A stretch of 64,000 bases of DNA from Leptospira noumeaensis (GTDB taxonomy: Bacteria > Spirochaetota > Leptospiria > Leptospirales > Leptospiraceae), in contig NZ_RQFK01000026.1 in NCBI RefSeq assembly GCF_004770765.1, positions 1,432,546-1,496,545 on the forward strand. The letters are read 5' to 3'. The notes under the pieces are model-generated. The model was not told the origin of the DNA, searched no databases, and saw nothing but the letters and a program-made list of their open reading frames with translations. Of this stretch, positions 1 through 8,653 are shown piece after piece. Made by a program: the position numbers and the translations under genes. The stretch's first letter is position 1, and every line of letters starts with the position of its first letter.

Positions 1-326
1 TTTCGGAAGAACAAGTTGCGATTCGTTATTTTTCTCTCAAACCAATTCGTTCAGCACAAATTCTTACCGGAATCACAGCCCAAGTCCCATGTAACTATAT
101 TTTTGATCCTATCAAAAACAAAATCATTCCCGAATTACAGCCGCAAGTTGCCAAAGTTCGAATCATAAAAAGTAAAGATTTAAAAGGCATTGAGATTCTG
201 CAAATCAGTCCTGAAAAAATTGAAATCCGTTACAAAGTAAAAGAACAACAAAATCCAGATTCTGATCCCACTGATGATGGAACCGGAATGGAAGGTCCAG
301 GCACGGTCCCTTCCGATCGGTCTTAA
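1..326 (+). CDS. C-terminal fragment of an unrecognised protein (possibly YbbR/CdaR-like)
   Basis: Only the last 107 codons are present. They read from position 3 to the TAA at 324-326, and the gene continues beyond the left edge. The fragment has no membrane segment and ends in a hydrophilic tail rich in Asp, Gly and Pro. One stretch, ILQISPEKIEIRYK, resembles the closing strand of a YbbR/CdaR repeat, so a regulator of the diadenylate cyclase CdaA is conceivable. That rests on a single strand and is only a suggestion. It runs tail-to-tail into the hydrolase gene on the other strand, with 3 nt between the stops. Confidence 0.6.
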   Translation, partial: SEEQVAIRYFSLKPIRSAQILTGITAQVPCNYIFDPIKNKIIPELQPQVAKVRIIKSKDLKGIEILQISPEKIEIRYKVKEQQNPDSDPTDDGTGMEGPGTVPSDRS

Positions 327-329
327 GTT

Positions 330-1226
330 TTACTTTAAAAACTCATAGATTTCTTTAAAACTTTCTTCTGGATTTTCCCATTGCGGATAATGACCGATGG
401 ATTCCCAACGAATTAGTTTTTTATTTTTGATAGGAAGTTTTTCAATTTCATCTGCTAGGTGACGACCACTTACCGGATCTTCTCCTCCGTTGATAAAAAG
501 TAGGGGAACTTCTGTTTGGAGGAGTGCATTTTTCCAACGTTCTCCGTGTAACCTTCTTTCTTTAATGTATTTCAGAAGTTTATGAGGGATTAAAACTTTG
601 TTGGGATACGTGATGAGTTTCCAAAGAACAGATATTTCCTTTTCGCTTGGTTTTGTATTTTCCCCAAATACTTGAGCAAAAGCCACTCCAAACTTTTTTT
701 CATCATAAAACCTTGAAAGAATTGCACCTAAGATTGGTGTGGCGAGAAGTTTTTGTTTGAATGTGGGTCTGTGGAGATGGGGGAAAAGTCCTCCATTCAA
801 AAAAACGGCACCATCAATTTCATACTTACGATCCGTGCGTTCTAAGTGCCTTGCTAAAATTTCTTGTCCCACACTCACGGCATAATCGTGAAATACAAAC
901 TTCACCCTACGTAGTGCATTCTTTTCGATATAGTTTTCTATGATATCTGTTTGTTCGATGAGTGTATATGTATGTTTTTTTGGTTTAGAAGAATATCCAA
1001 ATCCTAAAAAATCAATTGCGATTGTATTGAAGTAACGCGAAAGACCATTAAAAATTTTGGAATAGTCCCAAGAGGAAGTAGGGAATCCATGAAGTAGAAT
1101 TAAATTTTGCCCTCTTCCTTCTTGGATAAAGAAAATTTGAAACTTCTTATATTCGAAAAATTTGCCTGCTGCCAACCATTCGGTTGCGTTCTTTTTTGGA
1201 AAGTTAAGATCTACCATATCCGACAT
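330..1226 (-). CDS. Alpha/beta hydrolase, MEST/haloalkane-dehalogenase-like
   Basis: An alpha/beta-hydrolase of about 298 residues. The oxyanion motif is HGFPTSSWDY. The nucleophile elbow FHDYAVSVG carries an Asp instead of Ser, as in haloalkane dehalogenases and epoxide hydrolases. The third member would be the His of SIGHYPQWENP. The cap region (NGGLFPHLHRP, VFGENTKPSE, HGERWKNAL) matches the vertebrate MEST/PEG1 protein as I remember it, closer than ordinary dehalogenases. The substrate is unknown. The start is uncertain: the frame is open up to a TTG at 1253, with ATGs at 1226 and 1217 and no clear Shine-Dalgarno; 1226 is chosen here. It is divergent from the cyclase gene. Confidence 0.85.
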   Translation of the reverse strand: MSDMVDLNFPKKNATEWLAAGKFFEYKKFQIFFIQEGRGQNLILLHGFPTSSWDYSKIFNGLSRYFNTIAIDFLGFGYSSKPKKHTYTLIEQTDIIENYIEKNALRRVKFVFHDYAVSVGQEILARHLERTDRKYEIDGAVFLNGGLFPHLHRPTFKQKLLATPILGAILSRFYDEKKFGVAFAQVFGENTKPSEKEISVLWKLITYPNKVLIPHKLLKYIKERRLHGERWKNALLQTEVPLLFINGGEDPVSGRHLADEIEKLPIKNKKLIRWESIGHYPQWENPEESFKEIYEFLK

Positions 1227-1303
1227 AGCACACCAAACGAGGAAGTGAGTCAAATAGAAGAATTTGCTACTTTCTCTTTTCCCGAAAGCCGATCTTTAAA
1301 GGG

Positions 1304-3865
1304 ATGGAATCATACCCTCTCATTTATTTTGTAAAACCCGAAGGAACCATATCAGATTGGGAATATTTTTGGCATCAGATTCCCTATGGAGCGCCGGGGA
1401 TCCTTACATTTTTTGTAGGAGTTTTTTTAAGTTACTTTGCCTTCCAAAAATTTCGCAAAGCAGAGGTTGATACTAAATTTTTTCATTTAAACCTTACCAT
1501 TTCTTTTATCAGCTTTGGATCAGTTGGTCTTGTGTTAACAACCAGGGCTTGGATTCAAGATGTAAATACATTAGTTTTCTGGAATGATCTATTATACTTT
1601 CTTGTCGCACCATTAGCCCCAACTGCTTTTTATTTGGCCTACCATATGACAGGCAAACAAAGTAAGTTGTTATTGTATTATTCTTATCTTTGTTGGGTTG
1701 CCAGTTTAGTATTATACTTTGGTGTTTTGATTGGGAAAGGTTTCGAAACCACTGTCTTCGAATTCACTTTTGGAAAGTATCCAAGAGGGAGTTCCTTTGT
1801 TCGGCCTTGGGGGATATTAGCGCCACTGGGATACTTTCTATTGATTTTACCTTCGTTTATCAAACATTACCAGTACATTCGGAAACATTACCATCTAACA
1901 TTATTCCATGGAGTAAATTTACTTTTTTTACTCACAACGATGAATGCACCAAGTATCCTTGGGTTCAAAGTGTATCCGGGTGGATTCTTTCTGTTCATTC
2001 CAATGTTACTTGTGGCCTATGGTGTTTTTCGTTCAGACTTTTTTGATGTGAACGAACTTCTATTCCAGAAGAATGGAATGTTTTACTTTCTATTTGCACT
2101 TTTATCTTTTGTTTTAATTTTTATATCTTTTGGTGTTTCTTTTGGTTTATCACCAGACGCTTACGAATCGGCAAAATGGTATCCTTGGGGCATCCCTCCC
2201 GTTATCTCTGTGTTTGGTGCCGTTTTTCTTTCAATCATTGTTGCCGGTGCCAATCCATCAGCAAGGATCAACCAACTTTGTGCCTTCGCTCTGATCCTCA
2301 CTGGTTTTTATGTCATTCAGTCTGTTCCTTTAAAGTTAAACATTTCGTATGTAGTTCAACTTCGCATTTCTCAAATGACATTTGTGGCTTTCGCTTTTGC
2401 ACCAAGTATCATGGTACGTTTGGTATTTGAAGCCATTGGTCAAAAATCTCCTTCATGGATTCAAGGAATTGACTTTCTTTGTGTGAGTGCTGCCGTGCTT
2501 GCCCCTTCTCCTTATTTATTTGTAGGTTATTTTGATTACCCTTGGTCGAGAGTCCATCACGGAGGCCCTGCTGAATTACTTGTGGGTATGAATGGTGCCA
2601 TTGCCCTTGTTTTGGTACTCATTACTTTTTTAAGAAACAAAGGTTATATTAACTTTGCTTCGAAATGGATCATTGGATCTTTTTTACTGTCCGCAATTTT
2701 GTTATTAGCGGCACTTTTACCAAGTCATGGAATTCCTATTTATCCCATTGCTGACTTTCAATTCATTCCTGCGTTTTTACTTGGTTATGCGGTGCTCCGG
2801 CATGGTGCTTTGTCTTTGGAAGGAAGAACCATCCAACTCAGCCAAAGGTTAGCCAACTTAGGCCTGATTACCATGGGCATTGCTGCCATTTTGTATTTTC
2901 CTCTCATTCGTGAACAATACGGAGTGGGAGAATCTGCATTTCATTTAACCATGATTGTGCTTCCTCTTGTTTTGTTTAACTATCTTGTTGTTTATATCAT
3001 GTCTCGTCCTTTAGCAGAGGAATTGGATATCAGTTATTTCCTATTGGATTTGGAAAAACAAAAGGCAGATGAAGAAAGAGAAAAAGCTCTCATTGCTCAG
3101 GACAAAGCAGAAGAAGCAATGGAAGAATCTGAAAAATTACTTCTCAACATTTTACCTTATAAAGTAGCTCAGGAACTCAAACAAAAAGGAAGTGTGACAC
3201 CGTCTCGGATCGAAAATGTCACAGTCCTTTTTACGGACTTCAAAGGGTTTACCAAAGTGGCAGAAGGAATGGACGAACAAAGTCTAATTGAAGAGTTAGA
3301 TGCATGTTTCACTCAATTCGATGAAATCATTCTTAGAAATAATTTAGAAAAATTAAAAACCATTGGGGACAGTTATATGTGTGCCGGTGGACTTCCTGTA
3401 GAAAATAGAACTAGTGCCATTGACGCTTGTTTGGCGGCATTGGAAGTCCAAAGTTTTATGAACCAATTGAAAGAAATCAAAACCGCACTCAACCTACCAT
3501 TTTGGGAACTCCGACTGGGAATTCACACAGGTCCTGTAGTTGCGGGTGTTGTGGGTCGATTTAAGTTTGCTTATGACATTTGGGGTGATACAGTCAATAC
3601 GGCATCACGAATGGAGTCCGGTGGAGAAACAGGAAAAATCAATGTTTCCAAAGAAACCTACGAGTTAGTGAAGTATTTTTTTGTTACAGAATATAGAGGG
3701 AAAATTCACGGTAAAAATAAAGGTGAGTTGGATATGTATTTTGTCCACCGCCTAAGACCCCGTTATTCGCAAGATCCGGATGGAAAGGCACCTAACCAAT
3801 ATTTCCGGGAAGTGTATTCCCGGATTAGTCATGGTGCCAATATTCGTTGGAAGAGTGAAGTTTAG
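1304..3865 (+). CDS. Membrane-anchored class III adenylate cyclase
   Basis: An 853-residue protein. The first ~560 residues are a chain of hydrophobic helices in two sets, resembling 7TM sensor modules. A short charged coiled-coil linker follows (QKADEEREKALIAQ), then a class III nucleotide cyclase domain at ~635-815. The metal-binding aspartates are in FTDFKGF and TIGDSY. The adenine-specifying Lys (EKLKTIGD) and Asp (IWGDTVNTASRM) and the transition-state Asn and Arg are present, so cAMP production is expected. The signal sensed by the membrane part is unknown. The ATG follows AAAGG directly, a poor ribosome site, but no better in-frame start exists. The stop lies one base from the fliF stop. 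Confidence 0.9.
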   Translation: MESYPLIYFVKPEGTISDWEYFWHQIPYGAPGILTFFVGVFLSYFAFQKFRKAEVDTKFFHLNLTISFISFGSVGLVLTTRAWIQDVNTLVFWNDLLYFLVAPLAPTAFYLAYHMTGKQSKLLLYYSYLCWVASLVLYFGVLIGKGFETTVFEFTFGKYPRGSSFVRPWGILAPLGYFLLILPSFIKHYQYIRKHYHLTLFHGVNLLFLLTTMNAPSILGFKVYPGGFFLFIPMLLVAYGVFRSDFFDVNELLFQKNGMFYFLFALLSFVLIFISFGVSFGLSPDAYESAKWYPWGIPPVISVFGAVFLSIIVAGANPSARINQLCAFALILTGFYVIQSVPLKLNISYVVQLRISQMTFVAFAFAPSIMVRLVFEAIGQKSPSWIQGIDFLCVSAAVLAPSPYLFVGYFDYPWSRVHHGGPAELLVGMNGAIALVLVLITFLRNKGYINFASKWIIGSFLLSAILLLAALLPSHGIPIYPIADFQFIPAFLLGYAVLRHGALSLEGRTIQLSQRLANLGLITMGIAAILYFPLIREQYGVGESAFHLTMIVLPLVLFNYLVVYIMSRPLAEELDISYFLLDLEKQKADEEREKALIAQDKAEEAMEESEKLLLNILPYKVAQELKQKGSVTPSRIENVTVLFTDFKGFTKVAEGMDEQSLIEELDACFTQFDEIILRNNLEKLKTIGDSYMCAGGLPVENRTSAIDACLAALEVQSFMNQLKEIKTALNLPFWELRLGIHTGPVVAGVVGRFKFAYDIWGDTVNTASRMESGGETGKINVSKETYELVKYFFVTEYRGKIHGKNKGELDMYFVHRLRPRYSQDPDGKAPNQYFREVYSRISHGANIRWKSEV

Positions 3866-3866
3866 T

Positions 3867-5567
3867 TTACGTTTGTTCTTCCTCAGCAAGCCAAGTGCGT
3901 AGTAGCTGTGCCACATCTTCTGGTTTTTCTTTTGCTAGGTTGATTGCATTTTCGAGTAACTCTCGTCTGAGTTTTTCGTCGAGGGAGAGTTCGACTTCTG
4001 CTCCCCCTTCGTCCATCACTCGAAGAGCGGCTTCCCGCATCATTTGTTGTTGAGCAGCCAGCTCTTCTTCTCTGAGTCTTCTTCTTCTTGCGATTTCTTT
4101 TTTGATCGCACGGTAAACTAAGATCGCAAGGATAAGTAGAATTAAAATAACAAGGGAAGCAATCACCATATTACGAATGGCACGTTGTCTTTGAAACTCT
4201 TCATCTTCTGCACGGAATTGTTCGGTTCTATCTTTTGGAATGGTGATGACACTGATTTGGTCACCACGGGATCTTGTGTAACCAATCGCAGCTTCTAAGT
4301 TTTTACGAACGAGTTTTAAATCACCTTCCGCAACAGGAATGTATTTTCTGTCATATCCCATTCCATCTTCGCGTTCTTTTCGTTCCCAAACACCATCCAC
4401 TACAACAGAAAGTCCAATTTTTTCTATCTTCCAGGGTTGGCGTTTGATATCTTTCACACGTTTGTTGAATTCGTAGTTATTGATATTTTCGTCTTTGGAA
4501 TATTCTGCTTTTTGATAGTCTGTATCTTTATAACCAGGAGGAAGGTTTGGCTCAGTTCCTGCAGGACCATCGGGAGTAAACCCACGACCCTTAAAAGATT
4601 CTTTTGTTTCTTTGGAAGATACTTTTAAAGAATATCCATCAACCAACTTTCTTTCGTTATATGGGGTGTCAGGGTTGTCTTCTTCCGCAACCACAGGTAA
4701 TACTTCATTTTCAGTTAAGGATTCTTGGTCCCAATTGAAGGAATATTCGAAACGAGTGATGTCCACTCGATCTTCTCCACCCAAATACCAACGAAGGGTA
4801 TTGCGAATGTCGATGAGACGTTTGACTCGTTCTTCTTCTTCGATTCTAAGTTTTTCTTGGACAATCCTAAGTTCTAATCTTTCTTTTTCTAAATCTTCTT
4901 CAAAGTCAGAAATGATTTTACCGTCAGGATCGGCCACACTTACGTTTTCTGGTTTTAACTTAGGAACCGCGCGAGCGACTAAGTTCACAATCCCTTTGAT
5001 TTCTTTTTTACTCATTCCTTCTACACCAGGTTTGAAGTGTAGAATCACACTGGCTTTCACAGGATAGGAATTGGATTCAAAAAGATCACCTTCAGGGATG
5101 GCGATGTTGACATCGGATCTTTCGATCGGTCTTAACGTATTGAGTGATTTTTCAATCGCACCTTTGAGAGCTCTGTACTTTTTAATGTCTTTGTCGAATT
5201 GGGTCTCAGTGAATTTTTCAATGTCGAATAGTTCCCAACCAGTGACACCAGCAGGAATCAAATTCTCTTGTGCCAGTTTTGTAACGATCTCTTGTCTTTG
5301 TTCGGGATCAACAGTGATGAGACTTGTATCACTCGAACCATAAGAATAACCGAGAGCATCTAGTTTTTTAGTTACTTCAGAAAAGTCTTTGGAATCCAAA
5401 TCCTTAAAGAGAACCACTCGGTTTCGTTGTGACGAGACGTTGGATAAGATGATGACTGCCACCACCACAACGGCGAGCACACCACCCAAAATCATTTTTT
5501 TGGTTTTATCGAGTTTGTTTAATAACTCTTTGAGATTATCGATGATTTTTTGCAGTGGTTCAGGCAT
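3867..5567 (-). CDS. fliF: Flagellar M-ring protein FliF
   Basis: A 566-residue M-ring (MS-ring) protein, which forms the inner-membrane base of the periplasmic flagellar motor. It has a transmembrane helix at ~25-43, ring-building domains ([40 protein letters not shown]), a second transmembrane helix at ~465-488, and the C-terminal FliG-binding tail [13 protein letters not shown]. The ATG at 5567 (MPEPLQKI) has GAGG 8 nt upstream and fits the family; the frame stays open to 5624 but that extension has no support. The gene stands alone: fliE is 10.8 kb upstream on the same strand, and no fliG follows, since the cyclase gene converges here. Confidence 0.96.
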   Translation of the reverse strand: MPEPLQKIIDNLKELLNKLDKTKKMILGGVLAVVVVAVIILSNVSSQRNRVVLFKDLDSKDFSEVTKKLDALGYSYGSSDTSLITVDPEQRQEIVTKLAQENLIPAGVTGWELFDIEKFTETQFDKDIKKYRALKGAIEKSLNTLRPIERSDVNIAIPEGDLFESNSYPVKASVILHFKPGVEGMSKKEIKGIVNLVARAVPKLKPENVSVADPDGKIISDFEEDLEKERLELRIVQEKLRIEEEERVKRLIDIRNTLRWYLGGEDRVDITRFEYSFNWDQESLTENEVLPVVAEEDNPDTPYNERKLVDGYSLKVSSKETKESFKGRGFTPDGPAGTEPNLPPGYKDTDYQKAEYSKDENINNYEFNKRVKDIKRQPWKIEKIGLSVVVDGVWERKEREDGMGYDRKYIPVAEGDLKLVRKNLEAAIGYTRSRGDQISVITIPKDRTEQFRAEDEEFQRQRAIRNMVIASLVILILLILAILVYRAIKKEIARRRRLREEELAAQQQMMREAALRVMDEGGAEVELSLDEKLRRELLENAINLAKEKPEDVAQLLRTWLAEEEQT

Positions 5568-5701
5568 AGTACGGGCCTCGTCAGGATTTGAGACATAATG
5601 TCCGGGCAATTCCGAAATGTACAAGTACTTTTCGGTTTGGTGCGGAAATTACCGATGAGTTTAGGCAGCGATTTGGAATTGACGATTTATGTGTGTGATT
5701 A

Positions 5702-5717
5702 CATTGTAATTACAATG
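5702..5717. promoter_or_regulatory. 16-bp perfect palindrome over the mazE start codon
   Basis: CATTGTAATTACAATG is perfectly self-complementary, and its last three bases are the ATG of the antitoxin gene. A TTGACG box at 5679-5684 lies exactly 36 nt before that ATG, so the start of transcription would fall at or next to the start codon. AbrB-fold antitoxins usually bind palindromes in their own promoter; autoregulation here is inferred from position and symmetry. Confidence 0.65.
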
Positions 5718-5963
5718 AAGGCTGCTGTCATACAAATCGGAAATTCGAAAGGAATCCGAATTCCCAAAACAGTTTTAGCGGAATGTCAGATAGAAGACGA
5801 AGTCGATCTACTGGTAGAGGACAATAAAATCATCATCACGCCGGTTAAAAACAAACCGCGAGTGGGTTGGGAAGACCAATTCAAAGCGATGGCAAAAGGA
5901 AAAGAGGATGAGTTATTCATTCCAGATTCAATTGATTTGAATTCACAGGATTGGGAATGGTAA
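5715..5963 (+). CDS. mazE: MazE/ChpI-like antitoxin (AbrB fold)
   Basis: An 82-residue protein with a SpoVT/AbrB-type DNA-binding N-terminus (VIQIGNSKGIRIPKTVL) and an acidic C-terminal tail (DSIDLNSQDWEW) of the sort that wraps the toxin. It resembles the leptospiral ChpI antitoxin. The open frame extends back to 5598, but homology begins at the ATG at 5715, which lies inside a 16-bp palindrome and has no Shine-Dalgarno, so a leaderless message is likely. The toxin gene overlaps its 3' end. Role: it neutralises the MazF-like RNase and probably represses its own promoter. Confidence 0.88.
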   Translation: MKAAVIQIGNSKGIRIPKTVLAECQIEDEVDLLVEDNKIIITPVKNKPRVGWEDQFKAMAKGKEDELFIPDSIDLNSQDWEW

Positions 5964-6280
5964 TCAATCAATACGAAATCTACTTAATCAATTTAGATCC
6001 AACCGTTGGAATTGAAATTCAAAAATCTAAACCTTGTATTGTGATTTCGCCGAATGAAATGAATCAGTTCATTGGAACTGTGATGATTGCACCGATGACT
6101 ACCGCTTCAAAACGTTACCCCACAAGAATGGAACTATCCTTTCAGGAAAAAAAAGGATCTATTGTTTTAGATCAAATCAGAACCGTTGATAAATCCAGGT
6201 TGATTCAAAAACTAGGGTCAGCAGATCAAAAAACAATTCAGAAAATTAAAAGAGTCATAAAAGAAATGTTAGTCGATTAG
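5957..6280 (+). CDS. mazF: MazF/ChpK-like toxin (mRNA interferase family)
   Basis: A 107-residue PemK/MazF-fold protein, expected to cleave RNA at short sequences. Family landmarks are the start IYLINLDPTVG, CIVISPNEMN, the Thr of IAPMTTA and the closing LDQIRTVDKSRL. The position usually held by a conserved Arg (motif ExxKxRP) is Lys here (IEIQKSKP), which could weaken activity. The ATG at 5957 overlaps the antitoxin stop by 7 nt; a TTG at 5951 is an alternative. The overlap implies coupled translation with mazE. Confidence 0.88.
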   Translation: MVINQYEIYLINLDPTVGIEIQKSKPCIVISPNEMNQFIGTVMIAPMTTASKRYPTRMELSFQEKKGSIVLDQIRTVDKSRLIQKLGSADQKTIQKIKRVIKEMLVD

Positions 6281-6317
6281 ACTGAAACATTCTTTTACGA
6301 CTCTTAAACCAAATTCC

Positions 6318-7787
6318 TTAAGCCACACCTTCCACTTTTTGGAACACACGATCAAATCGTTTGAGGGCGTCATCAATCACCGCATCTGTATCGGAAGCAC
6401 TGGTATAAAGTCTACTTCCTGCAAGAGTCACAAGTCCTTCTGACATATAAGCGGCACCCATTTCTTCCATCGCATGTTTTCTTTTATGCGCTTCTGAGAT
6501 GGTTTTTTTAATAGTCCAGAACTTCTTGATGTTGATATCGAGTAACATAGTGCCAACGGTTTCTAAATGGCAAATGGAACCTTGGTTGAAGGCCACAAAA
6601 GGAAGGTCATACTTTTTGATCAGTTTTTGTAGTCCTTTTGTTAGGCGGTCTCCAGCCCTTCCTGATTTTTCAAGAGCTCCTGTTTTTTCCATTTCACAAA
6701 GAGTAAAATAACCAGCAGCAGAACTGAGTGGGTTTGCAGCCATGGTTCCACCGATTAATGCCTTTTTGGTGCCAGTTTGGAGTCCAGCGGATACATATTT
6801 CATGTATTCTTTTTTACCACCAAGTCCACCAGCTGATGGATATCCACCTGCCACAACTTTTCCAAAGATAGTAAGGTCAGGAGTCACACCATAATACCCT
6901 TGGGCACCACTGAGTCCAATACGGAATGCGGTGACCACTTCATCAAAAATAAGAAGGGCACCGTATTTATCACAAAGTTCTCTAACACCTTTGTTGAAAT
7001 TACGGTCAAGAGGTCTTGTTCCACTTTCTGGTCCTACTGGTTCAATGAGAACAGCCGCCGTACCACCACGGAAACGATTTCTTTTGAGAACAGATTCTAA
7101 AGCGTTCAAATCGTTCGGATAAAATTCTTGTGTGTATTTGAAAATGGATTTAGGAACTCCATTGGCTTCAAAATGCCTTGTGCCCGGGATTCGTAGTCCA
7201 TAAGCCAATTGGTCACTCCAACCATGATAAGCTCCACCCATCTTCACTATATTTTTTTTCTTAGTGGCAAGCCTTGCCACACGAATCGATGCCATACAAG
7301 CTTCCGTTCCCGAGCCGAGCATACGAAACATTTCCACAGAAGGAACTAACTCTACAATTTTTTCAGCTAACTTGTATTCGTATTCATGAAAAAGACCAGT
7401 AACGGGACCAGTTGTATTGAGAAGTTCGATGACTTTTTTACGGACAATATTTGGATTACTTCCGAGAACGGTAGGCCCACCGGCTTGTAAAAAATCGATG
7501 TATTTATTTCCGTCTAAATCATAGAGATAAGCACCGGATGCCTCAGTGAATACAAGAGGGAAGGGGTGATTGAAAGAAAGGTTGTGTTGGACCCCGCCAG
7601 GAATGTATTCCGAAGCCTTAGTGATCATGGCTTTGGACTTACTGCATTTTTTATCAAAGTAATTATGAATGATATCATCCATTGCGTCTTTACGAATGGA
7701 GCGGATGGGAAGGGAAATGAGTTTCCTTAAGTCTTTGTAAACTTGGTCTACATCTGGGTATTCGTTCATGGAAAAGCCTTGGGCCAT
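6318..7787 (-). CDS. Class III PLP aminotransferase, glutamate-1-semialdehyde aminomutase-like
   Basis: A 489-residue fold-type I PLP enzyme. It has the substrate-loop motif YIPGGVQHNL, the cofactor pocket GSGTEACMASIRVAR, IFDEVVTAFR, and the Schiff-base Lys in TIFGKVVAGGYP. The overall pattern is that of HemL-type aminomutases, but it is longer than HemL (~430 aa) because of an N-terminal extension, and it sits away from haem genes, so a different amino-acid or polyol-amine substrate is likely. The ATG at 7787 has GAGGAAAG just upstream; the longer frame to 7838 runs into the operator. A 38-bp palindrome 27 nt upstream suggests control by the divergent TetR protein. Confidence 0.85.
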   Translation of the reverse strand: MAQGFSMNEYPDVDQVYKDLRKLISLPIRSIRKDAMDDIIHNYFDKKCSKSKAMITKASEYIPGGVQHNLSFNHPFPLVFTEASGAYLYDLDGNKYIDFLQAGGPTVLGSNPNIVRKKVIELLNTTGPVTGLFHEYEYKLAEKIVELVPSVEMFRMLGSGTEACMASIRVARLATKKKNIVKMGGAYHGWSDQLAYGLRIPGTRHFEANGVPKSIFKYTQEFYPNDLNALESVLKRNRFRGGTAAVLIEPVGPESGTRPLDRNFNKGVRELCDKYGALLIFDEVVTAFRIGLSGAQGYYGVTPDLTIFGKVVAGGYPSAGGLGGKKEYMKYVSAGLQTGTKKALIGGTMAANPLSSAAGYFTLCEMEKTGALEKSGRAGDRLTKGLQKLIKKYDLPFVAFNQGSICHLETVGTMLLDINIKKFWTIKKTISEAHKRKHAMEEMGAAYMSEGLVTLAGSRLYTSASDTDAVIDDALKRFDRVFQKVEGVA

Positions 7788-7813
7788 ATTATCTTTCCTC
7801 TTCCGGGTCTTTT

Positions 7814-7851
7814 TACTTGACAATGAGTGATGACTCACTCATTGTCAAGTA
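7814..7851. promoter_or_regulatory. 38-bp palindromic operator between the aminotransferase and tetR genes
   Basis: Two perfect 17-bp arms flank a 4-bp centre: TACTTGACAATGAGTGA (7814-7830), TGAC (7831-7834), then the reverse complement of the first arm (7835-7851). Each arm contains a TTGACA -35 box, one for each direction. The inner 15 bp, TGAGTGATGACTCAC, recur upstream of the transporter and kinase genes at 10615-10630. Size, symmetry and position next to a TetR gene make it the probable TetR operator. Confidence 0.8.
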
Positions 7852-7946
7852 GGAATTCAAAAAATTATTCGAGAATGGCGGATTCTTGGGAAAATTGCGA
7901 TCAATTTCCTTGAGAAATCCAGCCTTTTTTCATTTATAGGACGGAG

Positions 7947-8606
7947 ATGGGTATGGCAGAGACAAAGCATTTTAATGATAGTTTTGAACGGATTTCCGAA
8001 GAAAAACGGAATCGAATTTTATCCACAGCCATTTCTGAATTTGCCAACCGCGGGTTTACAAGCGCCAATACAAATACCATCGCCCAAAAAGCGGGGATCA
8101 GTGTTGGTTCCCTCTATAAATACTTCGAAACCAAAGAGGATTTTTTCCTCACGGTGGTGGATCATGGAATCACCCAATTAGAAAAAACCTTAGAATCTGT
8201 CCTTTCCTTGGATCTGGATTTGTTTGGCAAAATAGAAAAGATCATTCGTATCATCCAAACCCACTCGCGGATCAACCAAGACATCATCCGTCTCTACAAT
8301 GAAATGACAACGGAAAGTAATTATGAACTGATCACACGTCTTTCTGGTGAGTTGGAATCTTTATCTGCAAAATGTTATATTGAAATGATCAATCTTGCCA
8401 AAAAAGAAGGAACCATCTCCTCCGATATCGACAGTAACCTTTCAGCTTTTTTGCTCGATAATATTTTTATGACCTTACAGTTTTCTTACTCCACCGTATA
8501 TTATAAAGAGCGTATGAAGATCTATTTAGGCGAAGATGTGTTTGATAAGGATGAAGACGTTGTGGCCGGTGTCATGCGCGTGATCCGTAGGGCGCTTGGT
8601 GGGTGA
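7947..8606 (+). CDS. TetR/AcrR family transcriptional regulator
   Basis: A 219-residue regulator. The N-terminal DNA-binding domain is canonical: ILSTAISEFANRGFTSAN, then the recognition region IAQKAGISVGSLYKYFETKE. The C-terminal ~150 residues form the ligand-binding and dimer part, whose ligand cannot be read from sequence. Two starts are possible: ATG at 7947, or ATG at 7953 with GGAG 6 nt upstream. It is divergent from the aminotransferase and about 100 nt from the 38-bp palindrome, so it probably represses that gene and itself. The second operator copy extends its likely reach to the genes at 9.3-14.8 kb. Confidence 0.92.
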   Translation: MGMAETKHFNDSFERISEEKRNRILSTAISEFANRGFTSANTNTIAQKAGISVGSLYKYFETKEDFFLTVVDHGITQLEKTLESVLSLDLDLFGKIEKIIRIIQTHSRINQDIIRLYNEMTTESNYELITRLSGELESLSAKCYIEMINLAKKEGTISSDIDSNLSAFLLDNIFMTLQFSYSTVYYKERMKIYLGEDVFDKDEDVVAGVMRVIRRALGG

Positions 8607-8653
8607 GTAGAGTTTTTTGAGAATCCTTTTCTTCTCCTTACTCCGTGATTTGG

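Noticed and set aside
5568..5624. Longer FliF N-terminus (19 extra residues)
   Set aside because: The ATG at 5567 has GAGG at good spacing and starts the conserved FliF sequence; the upstream codons show no conservation signal.
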